Assembly: GCA_019918135.1 (NCBI GenBank)
Contig: WBZZ01000393.1
Location: 25,001 to 89,000 of the forward strand
DNA from: Paulinella micropora
Taxonomy: Eukaryota; Cercozoa; Imbricatea; Euglyphida; Paulinellidae
Reading direction: 5' to 3'
DNA: 64,000 nucleotides
A program made the position numbers and the translations under genes. The notes under the pieces are model-generated. The model made no database searches. It was not told the origin of the DNA and saw only the letters and a program-made list of their open reading frames with translations. Positions 10,783-21,105 of this stretch are shown here, piece by piece; positions within the stretch are counted from its first letter, which is position 1, and each line of letters begins with the position of its first letter.

Positions 10783-11336
10783 TGTGCGTGTGTATGTATG
10801 TATGTATGTATGTATGTCTGTATGTCTGTATGTGTGTATGTCTGTATGTCTGTATGTCTGTATGTCTGTATGTCTGTATGTATGCATGTATGTATGTATG
10901 TACGGGCGTACGTTTTATTGACATGCTTGCATGCATGTATGTATGTATGTATGTATGCATGTATGTATGTATGTATGTATGTATGTATGTATGAATGTCA
11001 TGTCATGATGTATGTCACCTACTGTATGCATGCATGCATGTATGTATGTATGTATGCAGTACTAGTTTTAATTTTATTGTTTCCATGCCATAGTTCAACT
11101 GCTGTTTGTGTAAATGTATGTATGTATGCATGTATGTATGTATGTATGTATGCATGCATGTATGTATGTACGTATGTATGTTCGTACATTTTATTGACAC
11201 ACATGTATGTATGTATGTATGTATGTATGTATGTGATATCATAATGTATGTAGTGTGTGCATGCATGCATGCATGCATGTATGTATGTATGTATGTATGT
11301 ATGTATGCATTTATGTATGTATGTATGTAATAGTTT
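10783..11336. repeat. (TATG)n microsatellite with interruptions
   Basis: TATG/TGTC/CATG tetranucleotide array broken by short unique pieces (around 10903, 11060 and 11180). One unique piece (11091..11116) is an inverted partial copy of 10579..10605. Confidence 0.9.
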
Positions 11337-11384
11337 GAATGTTATTGTTTTATGTGAATCTCGGCATATTAAACATACATAAAG

Positions 11385-11548
11385 ACAGACAGACAGACAG
11401 ATCTAGTCAGACAGACAGACAGACAGATAGACGCACACACACACACACACACACATGTACGCACACAAACACTCACACACACAGCCAGCCAGCTAGACAG
11501 ACAGACAAGACAAGACAGACTATTGCAAGACAGACAAAATAGACAAAA
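11385..11548. repeat. (ACAG)n / (CA)n microsatellite
   Basis: Interrupted ACAG, CA and ACAAG repeats just left of the Polinton. Confidence 0.9.
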
Positions 11549-11659
11549 CAGACAAGACACTGCCCGTGAAGTTCACAGGAACTTGTTATTTCTTATATTT
11601 TTTGCCTCCAGAAAAGGTTATCTCTAACTTTTGGGGGGTTGTTTCTTCTGCCTCAAAAA

Positions 11660-11665
11660 TTTGCC
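11660..11665. repeat. Target-site duplication TTTGCC (left)
   Basis: TTTGCC directly precedes the left inverted repeat and is repeated at 40422..40427 after the right one. Six bases is the usual Polinton duplication length. Confidence 0.85.
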
Positions 11666-11769
11666 AGTAGTATAGGGTTGCACTTCGGCACACTTTTTCA
11701 AGACATACCCCACCCCACCACAGAGACACACACGGCCGGCCCGCAGGGACAAAATGGCAACGGATATTA
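11666..11769. repeat. Polinton left terminal inverted repeat
   Basis: About 104 bp beginning AGTAGTATAGGG, inverted at 40330..40421. The two match over almost their whole length, apart from an insertion of roughly 13 bp in the left copy near its outer end. The shared core includes CACGGCCGGCCCGCAGGGAC. Confidence 0.9.
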
Positions 11770-12045
11770 AAAGGTGGAAACAGACAATAAAATGATACAC
11801 ATAGCCTTTCTCAACATTGAACACAGTCACAGCTGTCAATTTGCGAAAAAAGAAATATAACGGGTTTTGCGAATTTTTCTTTACTTTTTTGTTAAAGTTT
11901 CTGTTAGATAGAAAAAATGAAATAGAAATGAACAGCCAATACTTCAACCATATGATTATACCAAAATCGTCTAATCATATAAGCGTTTTCGCTTCTGTTT
12001 TTCTGTTTTTTGCGAACCATAAAGCTCATTCATACCCCTCATATA

Positions 12046-12531
12046 ATGTCATTAAATCTCATACCAAACAATGTAAAAGATAAATATATTTGGAAAGAAC
12101 AGTTTAAAGCAAGTAGTTATAGCTTAAATAAACTAAATGAATTGAAAATAAAGGCAGATAAAGAGATTGAAAAAGACGAAGCGATAATTGAGAATATGAA
12201 GAAAGAGTTGATGAATGAGAAGGAGAGGCGAGATGCGTTGAAAGAGACGATAGATGAAAGAGAGAAGGAGAGAGACGAGATAGAAGAAGACTTAATGGAG
12301 GATAGACGAAATAAGTTGAAGAAAAGAAAGATTGAGAGTGAAATAAGATTGATGAAGCATTGGAAGAAGCAGAATAGAGGAATGATAGTGGCAGAGGAGC
12401 TTGTTAAGATGGAAAAAATGATTGAAAAAGGAATGACATTTACAGAAGCATGTATGATGATGAAACGATTAGATGAAATAGGGATAGACGTAGGGGAAGG
12501 TAATAAAAATATGAATAAAGCGTATAGATAA
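12046..12531 (+). CDS. Coiled-coil protein of the Polinton
   Basis: A 161-residue, Lys/Glu-rich protein whose residues ~25-110 form a long predicted coiled coil (repeated K/E-rich heptads). The ATG at 12046 is preferred to the upstream in-frame one at 12010 because the coding composition starts there. It is the first gene inside the left inverted repeat. No family is recognised; position and composition would suit a DNA-binding or scaffold role, but that is a guess. Confidence 0.55.
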   Translation: MSLNLIPNNVKDKYIWKEQFKASSYSLNKLNELKIKADKEIEKDEAIIENMKKELMNEKERRDALKETIDEREKERDEIEEDLMEDRRNKLKKRKIESEIRLMKHWKKQNRGMIVAEELVKMEKMIEKGMTFTEACMMMKRLDEIGIDVGEGNKNMNKAYR

Positions 12532-12620
12532 TTGATTTAATATAAGTCCTGGGCACGACATTAAACTACCCCTACATATACATACATAGTTTGTCCCTGT
12601 GTATGTATGTGTAGGTCGCA

Positions 12621-13115
12621 ATGCCTCCCAAGAAGAAAGCAGAAGAGCAAGCTCCTGCTACTCCACAGGTAATAATATCTTTTCTTTTTTTTTGTTGTCT
12701 CCATTGATTGTTGTGTATTTTAGGAGCCTGTTGCACCATCACCGGCACCTGCTGGTGAAGCAAAGGTAATTACTGTTTCTATTCTTGCTTATACTCATTT
12801 ATGATGATATAGGTTGAAGAGAAGGGGTCTATGGTTGATGGTCTCGTAGCTGGAGTTAAAGAAATAAGTTTTGGGGAAGGAAAGAAAGGAAATACGAAAT
12901 TTTCGCCAGCAAAGGAATCAAACAAATATTTTGTGAGCGAAAAAGATGGCAAGATGATGATTTCTCAACAAAAAAAAGAAGGAGATGTTATGATTGTTGC
13001 TCTCGGTGCAACCAGCACTGTAAAAAAATTTCAATCGGTGCTGTGGTGTGGATTGTCAACCTTCAAGACGGTTCCAAATTTTTTTGTCCATCCTTACCCA
13101 ACATTCCCAAAGTAA
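12621..13115 (+). CDS. Small Polinton gene with two apparent introns
   Basis: The reading starts MPPKKKAEEQAPATPQ, a basic/Ala-Pro head. Two short GT..AG gaps (12669..12723 and 12766..12812; 55 and 47 bp) separate exons of 48, 42 and about 300 nt, all in phase 0. The second exon gives another Ala/Pro-rich stretch. The third exon encodes a compact domain (GLVAGVKEISFGEGKKGNTK...) without a family I recognise; basic tail plus small domain could suit a nucleic-acid-binding protein. The end of the gene is uncertain. Spliceosomal introns are uncommon in Polinton genes. Confidence 0.5.
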
Positions 13116-13289
13116 CGCCTGATCTATCCAAGATCGTCAAAATTGTTCCTGCGAATGTTGTGTAATAAATACTTCACAGTGAATTTTTTTTGTAATTTAA
13201 GTTAATTGACTTAGTTTCCGGTTATCGCATTACAAATCTAATATTTCTTTTTTCTTCTTAATTCTAGCACTTGACCTTATGTCTTCCGG

Positions 13290-14213
13290 TTATATATCCA
13301 AAGACTTTAATAAGTGCCCTGTCTTCTTTTCCTTAGTTGCTTCCTTTACTTTATCAGCTAGTTGAGGTTTAACTTCGTCCGGTTGTTCTTTCATTTTGGA
13401 CTTTAATAATTGTTGAGGACTGACTAGTTCGTTTTCACCAAGTATCAACTTAAAAACTTTCCGGCCTTTTACTGTACATACTTTTTTTGAAAACTGAACA
13501 TCACCTTTACTAAAAACGGTTCGTTCTAACGGTTGAACCCTTAGGAAATTTATTGATAAGACCAGCTCTATATATTTCCTGATCATTTTTCTTTTTACCC
13601 TCATATACTTCCATAGGTGTAGCCTTTATTGTATTATGATATGTATTATTATAATTTTCAACAATTCATTAATGTAAGGAACCCAAATGAAATTATCATT
13701 AACTTCCCACATAAAATTTAAATCATTCCTTATTATTCTAATAAATCTATCTACTATTCCCATAGTTCGGTGGTCGCCAACTTCGTTCGTTGTGTGTTGA
13801 ATTCCGTTGTCTTTAAAGTATTCAGCGACTTGTCCTTTATATTCACTGCCGTTGTCGGACGTAATTCTTTTAGGTTTAGGCATTTTCTTTAATCCTTCTA
13901 ATACTTCACTGGTTGTTTTATTTTTGATCGGTTCAATCCAACCACGACGAGAATAAACATCAATCATTACTAAACCAAAATTGTAGTTTTTGTTTCCTTT
14001 CTTAGTAGCTATTTTAGACATATCCATAAGGTCAATAAACACTTGGCTTAATGGTTCAGGCTCAGGGGATAGTATAGTATTCCATTTTTTAGGATTCTTA
14101 GATTGATGATGTATTTCAGAAGCCTCTTCAATTTTCTGTTTCTCAAGTTCTTCTTCATTTTTGCCTGGAGTTTCTTCCAGTTGTGAGTTAGCGGTCGTAT
14201 GCTTATGGTCCAT
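13290..14213 (-). pseudogene. rve-type (retrovirus-like) integrase of the Polinton
   Basis: Integrase inserts the linear element into host DNA. The rve catalytic core is readable: VFIDLMDMSK and ITSDNGSEYKG carry the first two acidic positions, followed by the GIVDRFIRIIR region where the third lies. An acidic, charged N-terminal region precedes the core and a basic C-terminal tail follows (with KSKMKEQPDEVKPQL). The gene is on the minus strand near the left end, as in many Polintons. It is broken, with about one or two breaks. Confidence 0.8.
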
Positions 14214-14315
14214 TGCTATATGCGACTAAAATAGAAAGGTAGTTTATCACAATATATAAAAGAGTAAATAATAAGTCGTGCATAAAGTTATATATTGAAT
14301 GATTAAAAAAATCTT

Positions 14316-14870
14316 TCAGCAAAAGGTTTTGTGTAACTTTTTCAAAAGTTTCAAAACTTTAAAAAATATCTTATATGTATTATTGTTTTCTTTTTTTGAC
14401 TTCTCTGGTTGTTCCGCATAAAAATTGACATTAACACGGCCAGTCTTCTTCCCTCCTTTCTTAGGCTTGGGCTCTTCCTCTTCTTCCTCGCTTTCGCTTT
14501 CGCTATCCTCGCTATCTTCTTCCACTTTCTTTTTTACCACCCTCTTTGCCTTCTTCTGTTTGGTTTTAAGTTTCATACCCGCAACCCGTCGGGCAACGAT
14601 ATCAACAAAGTCGTGTTCAACCTCTTCATCGCTTTCACTGCTTTCCTCACTTTTCTCACCATCTCTTCCATATATCATATCCTTAGCTAACTGCTTCTTA
14701 GTAATGTGGTCCATCTTTTCGCCGTCAGTCATTTCTTTCACATTCTTAGCTTCTTCCTCCGCAAGTAATTCCTTAGCACTCTCAATCTTTTTTTGCTTAG
14801 CCTGTTTCTTCTTCGCCTCCCACCCCTTTTCAAGATTTTTCATAGCAACCTCTCTATTACCTCTCGGCAT
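14316..14870 (-). CDS. Highly charged protein of the Polinton
   Basis: 184 residues, with a Lys-rich N-terminal half (MPRGNREVAMKNLEKGWEAK) and an acidic Ser/Glu tract around residues 115-140 followed by a PKPKKGGKKTGRVNV basic stretch. No domain recognised. It lies upstream of the integrase on the same strand and diverges from the fibre gene, with which it shares an AT-rich intergenic of 78 bp. Composition resembles nucleic-acid-packaging or scaffold proteins, without further proof. Confidence 0.5.
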   Translation of the reverse strand: MPRGNREVAMKNLEKGWEAKKKQAKQKKIESAKELLAEEEAKNVKEMTDGEKMDHITKKQLAKDMIYGRDGEKSEESSESDEEVEHDFVDIVARRVAGMKLKTKQKKAKRVVKKKVEEDSEDSESESEEEEEEPKPKKGGKKTGRVNVNFYAEQPEKSKKENNNTYKIFFKVLKLLKKLHKTFC

Positions 14871-14948
14871 TTTATGACTTGTTTATATTATTATACAAAA
14901 TAATATTATTTAGTTTTTATTAATAAACAATTTTTTAACAAATATAAT

Positions 14949-17649
14949 ATGAGTTTCAAGTCGCTCTTAGGCCTTAATGAGTTTGCTGTTGATAGTCTAG
15001 ATATAAAAAATTTAGACTTCACCAACACTAATAGTATTGGCTTAAACACAGATAGGGTGCCAGAAGATGCCGACCCCGTAAACCTTTATTATACTGACGG
15101 CCGATTTGATACACGACTGTCTACCAAAAGCACAGCGGACATTAAAGAGGGAAAAAATCTATACTATACAGAGCAACGAGTCAGGGACAACGACGAAGTT
15201 AAAGCTTCAACTCAACACCCCTCGAATACAAGTAATCCGCACCAAACCAGCCTTTATAATCTGATAGACACAAACATATCCGCACAAACGGTCGGTCAAT
15301 ACTTAACTTACAACGATGTAGAAGGCAAATGGAAGAATACAGCCCTTGGTTCAATTGACACACTCTCTGATGTAGTCATAACGGCACCAATAGCGATGAA
15401 TAGCTATCTAACATATAATTCAATAAACTGGGTAAATAAAACCTTTCCGATAAATGTTGATGAATTCGGCAATATTAGTATGGGAAGGAAGAATATAACA
15501 GGAGTTAATTTACTAAATACCAAAGATGTTGATGAATGGATATTTGAGCATAATGATAATAATGATAAAGTGTCAGCAGCTGGAAGTATAGATAGCCACA
15601 GCGATGTGTCAATAACAGGCTTCCCAGCAGATAATCAACTGATTATGTATAGCACGGGGCAATGGAGAAACACTACACCACCCTTTCTTAGATTAGACGG
15701 CACTGCTAGTATGACGGGATGACTAAATATGGGTGGTTTTGCTATTTCAGGGGCTTCTACATATAATGGAATTAATCTCGCAAATCTCGCAGTTGATGGT
15801 TCGGTAGTCAAACTAACAGGAGACCAAACCATAGGAGGAATTAAAACATTTAGCAGTATAATCAATGCGAGTGCGGGTCTTGATATGAAAAGCCAAAGCA
15901 TAACAAATGTAAATCAACTAAATGGCAGGTTTATCACAACTTGGCTATCAGAGCATGACGCGAACACGGCGAAAGTGTCGGCGAGTGGAAGTATTGATAC
16001 ACATAGCGATGTGATTATAACAACAGCATCATATAATCAACTACTCATTTATAGCACTGGACAATGGAGAAACACAAACTCGCCCTTTCTTAGATTAGAC
16101 GGCACTGCTAGTATGACGGGAGGGCTAAGTATGGGAAACCAAAGCATAACAAATGTAAATCTTGTTGATGGTGTGGATGTTTCTGTTCTTGATACTTCGG
16201 CAGTTAAAACCTCAGGAAACCAAACCATAGCAGGAATTAAGACATATAGCAGTGGTGTTGAAATTACTGGAAATTCAATAAATTCAACAACAAAGGCCAC
16301 ATTTATCGTTTTCAATTCTACCAGTAATATTGGGTCAATTGCTAGTTTGGATATGAACACGGCAACATATTACAACTTTGAAATTTCTGCAAAAAAAATA
16401 AGTTTTCTTATTGACGGGACGATTGTTTCGTGGTTTAATGCTACTGGCTTAGATTGTAATAGTAGTAGGATTGTTAATCTAGGAGCACCACAAAATGCGA
16501 ATGAAGCGGTAAATAGGCAATATCTGGATGACAATTGTGTGAAACTAACAACAGACCAAACCATAACAGGAAGTAAAACATTTAATGGGGCGAGCACTAC
16601 GATAACATATCTAACTTTCACACAAAAGGCTGATTTTAATAATCAAGTTATCATTAATGGTGGAAATATAACATATAATGGGGCGAGGATATTAAACCAA
16701 AATGGGGGAGATATATTCTTTTCACAGACATCAGGTGATTACCAATATTTCTTATTTACTGTAAATACCGCTACAAGTGGAACCGCAGACCAAAGAGGTT
16801 ATGTATTCACGAATGTAGCATTTGATGTAAAAGGGGCGGGACTTTATATTTCAAAACTTTTAGATAATAAAAGTGCTTCGTCTGAAAATGTCCGTTTTAA
16901 CAATGCTGGTGGTATGCGGTTTTATGGTGCCTTAGATATGAATTCAAACAACATAACAAATGGTGGAACAATAACGGGAACATCAATCACTTCAACTGCT
17001 GGCATGACTACAACAACATTAACGGCAAGCGATAAAATAACAACAGCGCTAGGCAAACCGATAATCATAGGTAGAACAACGAAAGGAGTGGGAGTAACTG
17101 GTGGCTTAGAATTATATGGAACAGACGGAAATACGAATGGTCCGCATATTCAAGCATTTGTTCATACATCAATTTATCCCACATTCCAATTATTGAATTA
17201 TAATCAGGACAATATTGCTTTAAGTTTTGATAGTTATTGGGAGGGAGGTGGCTGGAAATCAAGCAACGTAAACTCCAACTTTCAAATATACAAAATGAGC
17301 AACAAACTCGCTTTTAACTACAAATCAGGAGTATCACTTGGAGGAGCCATAGCATTTAGCGAGGCGATGAACATAAGCAACACAGGGGCAATAACGGCGA
17401 ATGCTGGTATTACATACTCTGGGATACTAACGGCCACAACATTAACTGGTGGAGCAAAGATAGGAATACAAGGAGGAACAGATGGGACAAATACACGCGG
17501 AATATTTATATGGGAAACAGGAAATTTAGACTGGGGCATTTATATGTCTCAATCTGGTGCGAGTAAATCATTAAGTGGAGGAACAGCGCCAACAGGAGGA
17601 GTAGGAGGTGGTATAACTTCTCATGCTATAAAATTTAGAGTTGGTAATG
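14949..17649 (+). pseudogene. Fibre/tail-spike-like protein, N-terminal part, interrupted by copia
   Basis: A long beta-repeat protein. Its segments recur many times: VNLLNTKDVDEWIFEHN/VNQLNGRFITTWLSEHD, GSIDSHSDVSITG, QWRNTTPPFLRLDGTASMTG, and NQTIAGIKTYSS-type repeats with SITNVN linkers. Such repeats build trimeric phage and algal-virus fibres that bind cell surfaces. The N-terminal ~60 residues (MSFKSLLGLNEF...YYTDGRF) look like the virion-anchoring part. Internal duplication is obvious at DNA level (15640-15720 and 16050-16130). The copia element inserted at 17649; the remaining C-terminal part is at 25845..26352. Apart from that insertion the gene has about one break. Confidence 0.75.
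17645..17649. repeat. copia target-site duplication TAATG (left)
   Basis: TAATG precedes the left LTR and is repeated at 25840..25844 after the right LTR. Five bases is usual for Ty1/copia elements. Confidence 0.9.
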
Positions 17650-18222
17650 TGTTATCATTATATATTCATATAATTATAGTTCTTCGGATATCCCTTCAAG
17701 TTGTAGTTTACACATCAGTAAAAGATAAAATAATTTCTACTTCAAGTCCGAAGTTAAATCATTTTATTCAAGTTTATATATAATCATTTATATTATCTAT
17801 ATTTACCGTTAATTACATAAACGACCGGCAATAATGTTTTTCATATCACTTCCAATATATTACCATTTAACATTGTCAATTTCATTTCTGTCAACTAACA
17901 ATATTTAACGAATCTACCGGCCAGAATTCCCTGTAACTTCTTCCCTCATTACACCTAATTCATGGGATGATTTGCCTAATCATATGATTGCACGACAGTG
18001 CGATCCATGTTACTTAACGGTTATATAATACGTATCTAGCACGCGATGATACGTATCGATAGAACCGCATTCACATGATAGACAAATCGGTTTCCGTATC
18101 TTGTCGAGATCACAAAATTTAAACTGCTGCAGGTATCTGAAGTACTGTTTGATGCCGGGATGAGGGATTATTAAGTCTGTTCCGTACCTTATCTTTAATT
18201 AAGTGGATACATAGTTATGGCA
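17650..18222 (+). repeat. copia left LTR
   Basis: 573 bp, starting TGTTATCATT and ending TTATGGCA (TG..CA). By eye it differs from the right LTR at only one position, so the insertion is young. The last six bases, ATGGCA, also begin the gag reading frame. Confidence 0.95.
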
Positions 18223-21105
18223 GGTTACGAGCCTACCGCTACTAAGTTGACACTTAAGGTCCCCCACCTCCCGCCTCATGTCACTAAGTCGATAGAACAC
18301 GCCTACGACTTTGACAACTTTCGCTGGTCTGCGTTGCAATTCTGCGAGGGAGTGGATCCCCGACTGCTGATTTTCTTGCGAGACCCGAACTCGCCCCTGA
18401 CCAACGCTGAGCTGAAACTGCTAATAACCCCAGGTCCCCCACCTGCTCTGCCTGCTGTCGACCCTGATGCTGATCTGAGAATTGCTCTTGCTGGCATACC
18501 TGCTGCCCCAACATTTGCACAATTGGAAAACTGTTTTTCCCCTGTACTGTCTTTGAAACTAAAAGTTAAAACCCGTTCAATCATTTCCGAGACTGTCTCT
18601 AACCATCCCGCCTTAGTTGCAATCCGATCCGCTGGTAGAGAACCACACCAAATGTGGCACGCTCTCATCAACGAATTCGGTCAATTAGGAACTATTAACA
18701 CGGCTCAACTCCAGGCACAGCACGTTGCTGACCAACTGCGACCTGCTGAGGACGTTGAGGCGTGGATCAATAAGTTCAAATGGCGGCTAGAGAAAATCTC
18801 GGAAACACAAACCTTTGATGAGGGCTACAAATGCAACGAGCTCCTCATCAAACTGAACAAAGCAACACACACCAAGTTAGGTGAGAAAGCAAATGTCCGG
18901 TACTATACCCCGTTGAATGATGCAGATCGCCCAACGTTTTGCGAACTCTGCACATACATAAAATCATTAGTACAGTCGGATAAACTTACGCTTGACCTTG
19001 GCAAACTATCACTCAACAACAAACCCGACAAGACAGCGTTGTTCTACGCTCGAGACACACGTATCGAACGTAAAACAATAATCAAATGTCACTCTTGTCG
19101 TGGACCTCATCGAGTGAAAGATTGTCAAAACAAATGCGTACCGCTTCCCCCTCCCCAAAAGTCGTGCGCCCAATATCCGTGGCATCGCCCATATGATTGC
19201 CCGATTCGGAGGGAAATTTACGGAAGCGGGCGTAGTCGCTCACGTTCTCGCAGCCCACGTCGCTCCTCAAGTCCGGGTCCTTCACGGCACAATCCCCGGA
19301 ACCAGCGTGCAACGCAGCGAGGTAGATCACCAACATCACACCGCGTCCACTTTGCACAAGAAGTCGAAGACATAGATCAGGACACCTATGACGAAGACAA
19401 AGGCGATGAGTGTGATGATGGATGGTGCGGCATGATGCGAGACGTTGTTGATGTTGAGAGCGACACAGAGCCTGCAGAGAGTTATACGACTACAGAAGAT
19501 GAGCAAGCCGAAGTAAAATTCCGCCTCCTATTATCATCTTTTGAAAGACTACCTGTAGACTCCATGCCGGGGGCAATACTGTCACATTCTATTCCCCCCG
19601 CCATGCCAGCTCCACAAACAACATCTACCGCCCCAGTTGTAAATACTACAGACTCAATAGGCCAGTCACCTATTGAAGAAGTAGTAAGTACAGCTGCAGC
19701 GGCTGAACACCCACATAGACCAGCTAGCACTACGTCAGAACCTAGTGGTTTTATGCACCCGCCTACTGAATTTGATCCGCTTTACGAAGGCGAAGCGCCG
19801 CTTCCGCAGGCCTTCGGCGTCGTAAATCCGCATCAAGATTTCATTAACACACCGGGTAATAGACCCGCTGACATACCTTGGGAAAGCTTAACTAGAACTC
19901 AACAATTAGACGAAAACGACTTTCAAACGAAGCTGAACGTTTTTGTCTATATTCAAAAGCTCTACAGACAATTTGGGGAACCACAGGGGTATCCAGTGCC
20001 ACCTCTCCACTGGCCACCCATCTGGAGAGTTGATGCACCAAAATCCTATGTCTTCCCGAGAGAAGACCCGTGGTACCCAAATGGAAAGCTTGTTAGTTTA
20101 AAACCTAAGCTAGAGTGGCTCACAGAGGAGATGATCACACCACTCAGCAGTTCAGGAAAGCCTATACCAGGTGACCCCTGGCATAGACCAGCAACAAGAT
20201 GTGGAAAGGAACTTCCAGCAATACTTCGTTCGCCTGAAGTATTGCTTGAAACATCAGAATCCCATCCTGTTTTTCCTAACGCACCCGCTTTTTGGGCAGG
20301 CGATGTACACTTTGCATTCAACCATGCTAAGCTTGTTGAAATGGACTACTGGTCTTACCGGTTACGTTTCTACATCTTACCATCAGGTTGGCAAAGCAAG
20401 CCAAACATATGCAATCAATGCGTCTTATATCATGATAATGGAATGATACCTATTGGCTTGCCTTCATCTCCGCCTCGCCCCCCAACTTTCTGCGAACACT
20501 GCGACAGACAGTACACACACAAACATAAACTGTCTACCTGCAATGGATGTGGATGGGTAAAGTACTGCAATCAAACTTGTCAAAAGAATGTTTGGGCAGC
20601 ACATTACCGATTCTGCCAATTCGCACGCACGCCTGCGAACGCTAGCATGAGAACGCAGACAGCAAAAGACGTACTGCCTAGTTGCGGTATAGGCAGTGTT
20701 AACTACCGCTTCGCTCTATTCGCCTACCAACGCCTTATGCGTTACAAAATTATTCCCACTGGGGAACAATCTCTGCGAATAGCTGCGAAACGGCCGCTCT
20801 CGATAGAAGGAGAAGCCATCCGCGCTATGTTCCGGCGACTGGCTGGATTCCCCACATACGATCCAGTCAAAGGCAATAGGATCCTTATTCAAGGAAATAT
20901 AGACATCAATGAGCGTCTTCGACAGGATCCATACCGCCAGATCAAGCCGTTTACGATGGTCCATCTCAAACGCCGGAGGTCAACCCTACAACCGCAGACA
21001 ACAACAGTCAATGTTTGCTTGGCTCCGCACCAAACATTCATACTGTTTTTGACTCTGGAACAAATCGAACAATCGTTCATCCAAAATCATCGATTGATCA
21101 TGTGA
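18217..21105 (+). CDS. copia gag-like polyprotein with zinc knuckle and MYND finger
   Basis: A 962-residue frame. Residues ~30-270 are a copia-type gag (helical core). A CX2CX3HX4C zinc knuckle lies at ~291-303 (CHSCRGPHRVKDC), then an RS-rich segment at ~335-360 and a long acidic/Pro-rich spacer. At ~759-800 there is a MYND-type finger (CEHCDRQY...CNGCGWVKYCNQTC...H...C), normally a protein-binding domain. The start ATG lies in the last bases of the LTR, so there is virtually no leader after the LTR. The frame's end overlaps the pol frame by about 90 bp. Confidence 0.8.
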   Translation: MAGYEPTATKLTLKVPHLPPHVTKSIEHAYDFDNFRWSALQFCEGVDPRLLIFLRDPNSPLTNAELKLLITPGPPPALPAVDPDADLRIALAGIPAAPTFAQLENCFSPVLSLKLKVKTRSIISETVSNHPALVAIRSAGREPHQMWHALINEFGQLGTINTAQLQAQHVADQLRPAEDVEAWINKFKWRLEKISETQTFDEGYKCNELLIKLNKATHTKLGEKANVRYYTPLNDADRPTFCELCTYIKSLVQSDKLTLDLGKLSLNNKPDKTALFYARDTRIERKTIIKCHSCRGPHRVKDCQNKCVPLPPPQKSCAQYPWHRPYDCPIRREIYGSGRSRSRSRSPRRSSSPGPSRHNPRNQRATQRGRSPTSHRVHFAQEVEDIDQDTYDEDKGDECDDGWCGMMRDVVDVESDTEPAESYTTTEDEQAEVKFRLLLSSFERLPVDSMPGAILSHSIPPAMPAPQTTSTAPVVNTTDSIGQSPIEEVVSTAAAAEHPHRPASTTSEPSGFMHPPTEFDPLYEGEAPLPQAFGVVNPHQDFINTPGNRPADIPWESLTRTQQLDENDFQTKLNVFVYIQKLYRQFGEPQGYPVPPLHWPPIWRVDAPKSYVFPREDPWYPNGKLVSLKPKLEWLTEEMITPLSSSGKPIPGDPWHRPATRCGKELPAILRSPEVLLETSESHPVFPNAPAFWAGDVHFAFNHAKLVEMDYWSYRLRFYILPSGWQSKPNICNQCVLYHDNGMIPIGLPSSPPRPPTFCEHCDRQYTHKHKLSTCNGCGWVKYCNQTCQKNVWAAHYRFCQFARTPANASMRTQTAKDVLPSCGIGSVNYRFALFAYQRLMRYKIIPTGEQSLRIAAKRPLSIEGEAIRAMFRRLAGFPTYDPVKGNRILIQGNIDINERLRQDPYRQIKPFTMVHLKRRRSTLQPQTTTVNVCLAPHQTFILFLTLEQIEQSFIQNHRLIM

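Noticed and set aside
19229-19310. SR splicing-factor gene
   Set aside because: The RS-rich stretch lies within the copia gag frame after its zinc knuckle, between two LTRs.
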